Shown: piece by piece, positions 46,219 through 49,860 of the stretch
How the letters are laid out: every line of letters starts with the position of its first letter
How positions within the stretch are numbered: the stretch's first letter is position 1
Origin: an uncultured Corynebacterium sp.
GTDB taxonomy: Bacteria > Actinomycetota > Actinomycetes > Mycobacteriales > Mycobacteriaceae
Reading direction: 5' to 3'
NCBI RefSeq assembly: GCF_946221155.1
Contig: NZ_CAMIAN010000015.1
Location: forward strand, 1 to 49,860
Length of the DNA: 49,860 nt
Notes under the pieces: model-generated
Told to the model about the DNA's origin: nothing
Database searches by the model: none
What the model saw: the letters and a program-made list of their open reading frames with translations, nothing else
Position numbers and translations under genes: made by a program

Positions 46219-48858
46219 TTAGTCGGCAATCGCCTCCAGCGGGGAGGTCTTCGCTGCCTTATGCGCCGGCCACAGCGCGGCAAGCACGCCCACGATGCCG
46301 GAGCCAAATACCATGCCAACCAGCAGCTGCCACGGCAGGACCGCACCATCCAAACCTTCTGAGGCAAGGACCTTCACAAAGACCCAGCCCAGGCCCACGC
46401 CGATGAGTACGCCCACCAGCGCTCCATAGATGGCGATCTGCACGGCCTCGAGGGTAATCATGCGGCGCACCTGTCTGCGGAACATGCCCACAGCACGCAG
46501 CATGCCGATCTCCTGGCGGCGTTCAATCACGTTCAGCGCCAGGGTATTGATGATGCCCAAGATCGCTACCAGGATCGATAGGGCCAGCATTGCATTGAGG
46601 ATCATCAGCATCTGGTCGATGCCGCTCGAGACGGTACCTGCGTACTCGGTTGGGGTCAGCACATCAGCCACAATGAACGGCTCCACGGCCTTGCTCACGT
46701 TATCCTTCAATTCCTTCTCGCTGATGTTCCCATCGCCATGAACAAGAATCTGCAAGATGCTCAGATCCTCAGTCTCGTCGAGGGGCTTGCCCTGACCCAT
46801 GTAAGGCTTCAGCGCGGCCTCGTTGAGGAGCGTTTGCGACTGCAGTGGCTCGGTGTAGATGCCCAGCAGCTTGATTGTTCCCATTTCGCCCTGACCAACG
46901 CGGTACATCGGCACCTCGTCGCCGACTTTCCACTTCATGGCCTTGGCCTTGTTCTCCGAGGCGTAGAAGCCCGGCTCGTCGGACTTCAGCTCCTCCCCCA
47001 GGGAGCTAAGCCCCATGGACTTACCGAGAGGCCCCTTGAAGTAGAAGGCATAACTTCCCCCATAGGTCACGTTGCTCTCGGCTAATGGCTTGCCCACACT
47101 AACCGGCGCCACCCCCAGGGTGGAGTGCGAGCTCACTCCATCCGCTTCGTCCACAGCCTTCTCCACGCCCTGCGGCAGCGGGAAGCCCTGATTCTGCGGT
47201 CCGCTAACCACCAGGTCGGACTTCACCGTGTCGCCGATCATGTCCTCCATGGCGCTTTTCATCGTCGCGCCGACCATTCCGAACGCCGCCACCAGCGCCA
47301 CGCCCAAGGTCAGGGCAAACGCTGTTGTTGCGGTGCGTCGCGGATTCCTGCGCGAGTTTGTGGACGCCAACTTTCCAATCGCCCCAAAGGGAGCACCCAA
47401 GACGCGCCCCAGTGCGGGGACAACTGGGATGGAAAGCGCCGGAGAAATGAGGAAAGTACCGACAATCACCAGAAGGGCACCGACGCCTAGAATGCTTGCC
47501 CGAGCGCCCGTGTCGGCGTCCTTAAGAACAAGAGCGGCAACTGCGGCGACGGTGCCGAGCAGGAACACGATGGCACCGGCGATGGTGCGCAGTTTCAGCG
47601 GCGACGAGCTAGAGACATCGCCCGAGCGCATAGCCTCGACGGGGTGCACGCGACCGGCACGGCGCGCCGGCGACCACGCGGAAACCACGGTGATGAGCAC
47701 GCCGATGACAAGGGGCAGAATCACCGCCTGTGGGGTGAGGCTAAGACCAGTGCTCGGCAAGCCAAACCCAGCCATGTCCATGATTGCGAAGATGCCCTTG
47801 GCAAGCCCCATACCGGCCACGATGCCTAGCGCTGAGCCGACGAGTCCAACCAAAACTGCCTCGAGGACAACCGAAGTTGTCAGCTGGCCACGAGAGGCGC
47901 CAAGGGAGCGAAGCAGTGCGAATTCCCGTATACGCTGGGCGACGACCATGGAGAACGTATTGGCGATGATGAACGCACCCACCAGCAGGCTGACCAGGGC
48001 GAAGGCTAGCAGAAAGTAATTGACGAAGCTGAGGCCGTCTTGGATTTCCTGGGTTGCCTTCTCCACGATAGAGTCGCCGGTGACGACCTTATATTCGGGG
48101 AATTCTTTCTGGACTGAATCCTTGAGCTGATCCGCGGTCACACCATCGTTAGCGGACAACCAGAAACCGTCGGGGAACGTGCCGTTGGTATAGCGGTCAA
48201 TGTAGACCTGAGTGTCAAGCGCCAGGCCGAGGTAGCCGCCCACGGCAAAATCTGTGTCGTAGGTGCCTACGACCTTGTACTCATGGCTATCGCGGACGTC
48301 GATGGCTTTCAGAGTGTCGCCAACCTGCACACCGTGCTTCTCGGCAGCATCGGTGTTGATCATTGCCTCCTTCTCGTCCTTGGGCTCGCGGCCATCGACA
48401 ACCGTTATGGAGGGGCCGGGGGCGTTCTCGCCGGTGTCGTTGGGAAACAGGACCGAGGGAGCACCACCGGTACTCAGCTGCTTACCGTCCTTGGCGATGA
48501 CGGCTATGGTTTCGGATGCCATGGCAACGCTTTTGACATCCTTGTTGTCCTCTAACTTGGTCCGTGTTTCCTGAGTGATCGGCTTGGCCGGATCCTTCTG
48601 CGTTACTTCGACATCTACAGCGGAATAAACGTTTTCGAATACACCGTTGAAAGATTTCTGCATCATGTCGGTGAACATGGAGGAACCGGAAATAAACGCG
48701 GTTCCCAGCACCACTGCGAGGATGGTGAGGAGGAAGCGAACCTTGTTGGCCAGCACGCTACGGTAGGAAACCTTCGCGACGGCACGGGCGTGGCTGCTGT
48801 TGGACTTTCCGGCATCGGTTGGGCCGCGATGTTTATGGCTAGGAGTGGCGTTGGGCAT
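46219..48858 (-). CDS. ABC exporter permease, FtsX/MacB type, double module
   Basis: 879 aa with two FtsX-type modules. An N-terminal membrane segment (FLLTILAVVLGTAFISGSSM) is followed by a periplasmic-type domain (about residues 60-270) and three membrane segments (FVNYFLLAFALVSLLVGAFIIANTFS onward). A short middle linker leads to two more segments, a second extracytoplasmic domain and a C-terminal triplet (MLMILNAMLALSILVAILGIINTLALN onward). The paired ERRQEIGMLRAVGMFRRQVRRMI and RIREFALLRSLGASRGQL motifs are the coupling segments for the ATPase. It pairs with the upstream ATPase gene, 2 bp away. Export of lipids, lipoproteins or peptides is likely; the substrate is unknown. Confidence 0.92.
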   Translation of the reverse strand: MPNATPSHKHRGPTDAGKSNSSHARAVAKVSYRSVLANKVRFLLTILAVVLGTAFISGSSMFTDMMQKSFNGVFENVYSAVDVEVTQKDPAKPITQETRTKLEDNKDVKSVAMASETIAVIAKDGKQLSTGGAPSVLFPNDTGENAPGPSITVVDGREPKDEKEAMINTDAAEKHGVQVGDTLKAIDVRDSHEYKVVGTYDTDFAVGGYLGLALDTQVYIDRYTNGTFPDGFWLSANDGVTADQLKDSVQKEFPEYKVVTGDSIVEKATQEIQDGLSFVNYFLLAFALVSLLVGAFIIANTFSMVVAQRIREFALLRSLGASRGQLTTSVVLEAVLVGLVGSALGIVAGMGLAKGIFAIMDMAGFGLPSTGLSLTPQAVILPLVIGVLITVVSAWSPARRAGRVHPVEAMRSGDVSSSSPLKLRTIAGAIVFLLGTVAAVAALVLKDADTGARASILGVGALLVIVGTFLISPALSIPVVPALGRVLGAPFGAIGKLASTNSRRNPRRTATTAFALTLGVALVAAFGMVGATMKSAMEDMIGDTVKSDLVVSGPQNQGFPLPQGVEKAVDEADGVSSHSTLGVAPVSVGKPLAESNVTYGGSYAFYFKGPLGKSMGLSSLGEELKSDEPGFYASENKAKAMKWKVGDEVPMYRVGQGEMGTIKLLGIYTEPLQSQTLLNEAALKPYMGQGKPLDETEDLSILQILVHGDGNISEKELKDNVSKAVEPFIVADVLTPTEYAGTVSSGIDQMLMILNAMLALSILVAILGIINTLALNVIERRQEIGMLRAVGMFRRQVRRMITLEAVQIAIYGALVGVLIGVGLGWVFVKVLASEGLDGAVLPWQLLVGMVFGSGIVGVLAALWPAHKAAKTSPLEAIAD

Positions 48859-48860
48859 AA

Positions 48861-49613
48861 CTAGTGATCCTCCAGTTTGCCCATGACCCCGAGGATGGCG
48901 TCTACATCGGGCCTTTCAAGCTCGTCTGCGATTCGTCCGTCGGCGAGAAACACGACTCGATCTGCGTACGAGGCGGCCTTCGGATCGTGGGTAACGATGA
49001 CGACGGTCTGATTGTCCTTATCCACGGCGTTACGCAAAATACTGAGGACTTCCGCGGAACTATTGGAATCTAGGTTGCCGGTGGGCTCGTCGCCAAAGAT
49101 GATCTCCGGCTGAGAGACCAAGGCGCGGGCGCAGGCGACGCGCTGCTGCTGGCCTCCTGAGAGCTCAGAGGGACGGTGGCCTAGCCGGTCTTTGAGCCCG
49201 AGACGGAGGACAACCTCGTCAAACCATTCTTGGTTTACCTTGCGGCCGGCAATGTCCAGCGGCAGAGTGATGTTCTCTTTAGCAGTGAGGGTAGGAACCA
49301 GGTTGAAGGATTGGAAGATAAAGCCCAGACGGTCACGCCGCAGAGCCGTGGTCTGTTTGTCATTCAGCGTCGAGATATCAGTGTCTCCGATGTAGGCCTT
49401 ACCGCTGGTGATGGAATCTAGGCCGGCCATGCAGTGCATGAGTGTGGATTTACCGGAACCACTAGGGCCCATGATGGCGGTGAACTGTCCGTCGTGAAAT
49501 TCGATGGAGATACCATCGAGCGCTTTGACTTCCGTCTCTCCGTGACCGTAGGTTTTCCGTACCTCCACGGCGCGAGCTGCGCTGTGTGATTGGTTTGTCT
49601 CTGTCTGCTTCAT
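48861..49613 (-). CDS. ABC exporter ATP-binding protein (MacB/LolD type)
   Basis: 250 aa. Walker A GPSGSGKST, Q-loop FQSFNLVPTLTAKENI, signature LSGGQQQRVACARAL, Walker B EIIFGDEPTGNLD and the H-loop VTHDPKAA, all typical of the LolD/MacB family that drives FtsX-type permeases. The start at 49613 (MKQTETNQ) has GGAG about 8 nt upstream; 27 further in-frame codons look non-coding. It is the first gene of the pair and has a TATAAT -10 about 95 nt upstream. Confidence 0.94.
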   Translation of the reverse strand: MKQTETNQSHSAARAVEVRKTYGHGETEVKALDGISIEFHDGQFTAIMGPSGSGKSTLMHCMAGLDSITSGKAYIGDTDISTLNDKQTTALRRDRLGFIFQSFNLVPTLTAKENITLPLDIAGRKVNQEWFDEVVLRLGLKDRLGHRPSELSGGQQQRVACARALVSQPEIIFGDEPTGNLDSNSSAEVLSILRNAVDKDNQTVVIVTHDPKAASYADRVVFLADGRIADELERPDVDAILGVMGKLEDH

Positions 49614-49706
49614 CAGCGATGCTCCAAGTTTGTCAGGTGGGTGTCCACTGTCCCTGGGGTTGCACATCCAACAAGTGGCCTGCAGGGCAACCATTTGAGT
49701 AAAGCA

Positions 49707-49712
49707 ATTATA
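49707..49712 (-). promoter_or_regulatory. -10 box (TATAAT) of the ABC exporter operon
   Basis: Consensus TATAAT on the minus strand, giving a leader of about 85-90 nt. The -35 region is GC-rich and not recognisable. Confidence 0.5.
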
Positions 49713-49757
49713 AGCGGTGGGGATCCGCCGACGGGAGATGAGACGATAGGAACATAC

Positions 49758-49815
49758 AAAAAGAGGACCAGAGCCTTTCCCCTATTCAGGGAAAGACTCT
49801 GGGCCTCTTCTTTTG
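49758..49815. terminator. Strong hairpin terminator after the rRNA operon
   Basis: Long stem (AAGAGG-CCAGAG-CTTTCCC against GGGAAAG-CTCTGG-CCTCTT, with single mismatches). T-rich runs lie on both sides, so it ends the rRNA transcript on the minus strand (TTTTTGT follows) and could work both ways. Confidence 0.9.
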
Positions 49816-49820
49816 TTTTA

Positions 49821-49860
49821 GTGCCGGCGGTGACTTACTCTCCCACACCCTCCCAGGTGC
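49821..49860 (-). rRNA. rrf: 5S rRNA, 3' end (partial)
   Basis: The reverse complement contains the conserved 5S 3' segment: CACCTGGGAGGGTGTGGGAG, then AGTAAGTCACCGCCGGCAC. About 40 nt are in the window; the rest, and presumably 23S and 16S, lie beyond the right edge. Confidence 0.95.

Noticed and set aside
1..49860. CRISPR array
   Set aside because: The only tandem repeats are the 37-bp and 23-bp arrays without unique spacers; no cas genes are seen.

Overview
The window is a high-GC actinobacterial chromosome segment that I assign to Corynebacterium. The reasons are: the cysQ-thyA-folA order; the serC/gltA/FKBP cluster close to rpf-cspB; the XPB helicase with its helicase-associated partner; lineage-typical families (SepH, DUF3027, DUF2771, DUF3239); perfect or near-perfect GlxR-type sites; and many -10 hexamers placed 5-9 nt before a start codon, as in leaderless transcription. 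The species cannot be read from this window; the last 40 bases are the 3' end of a 5S rRNA.

Layout. 1-5609: 5' part of a Lhr-type helicase gene (minus) divergent from cysQ, two class-2 lipases (one without a signal peptide), then thyA-dfrA. 5666-8278 (minus): glutamine synthetase downstream of an ornithine cyclodeaminase-family gene. 8279-14324: the accessory part, a GC-rich repeat-laden spacer and six poorly known minus-strand genes (two small unknowns, a ~100-aa unknown, a large coiled-coil protein, a zinc-ribbon/DUF4145 protein and a SAM methyltransferase), ending at a tRNA-Arg(CCT) gene. 14567-25796: GCS2-type ligase, enoyl-CoA hydratase, aldo/keto reductase, a NatAB-type ABC exporter, FKBP, citrate synthase, serC, sepH and a partner. 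25802-32590: TrmH-type methyltransferase, NCS2 permease, DUF3027, glutaminyl cyclase lipoprotein, DUF2771, cspB, rpf and a 62-aa protein. 32738-37874: helicase-associated protein, XPB helicase, DUF3239 protein. 37909-45198: a 5-oxoproline/D-glutamate module (pxpA, fused pxpB-pxpC, biotin carboxylase-BCCP, GntR regulator; facing them DUF1445 and an NRAMP-like transporter). 45191-49860: alpha/beta hydrolase, MacB/FtsX-type ABC exporter, rRNA-operon terminator and 5S rRNA.

How parts work together. cysQ/thyA/dfrA is a nucleotide-metabolism block. The oxoproline module is probably one regulon: the same 13-bp palindrome (core TTGTTGAACAA, a typical FCD-GntR site) lies just after the predicted pxpA start point and upstream of the NRAMP gene. 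PxpB-PxpC together with the BC-BCCP protein reproduce the domain set of urea carboxylase, which suggests a biotin-dependent route to ring opening.

The most unusual signal is a dispersed 10-mer, TGACGCCCCC. There are eight exact copies and about ten near copies on both strands, often after a T-rich tract, mostly in variable linkers and once in the stem of the gltA terminator. It is absent from the accessory block. It behaves like a DNA-uptake or recombination signal, which I do not know to be described for this group.
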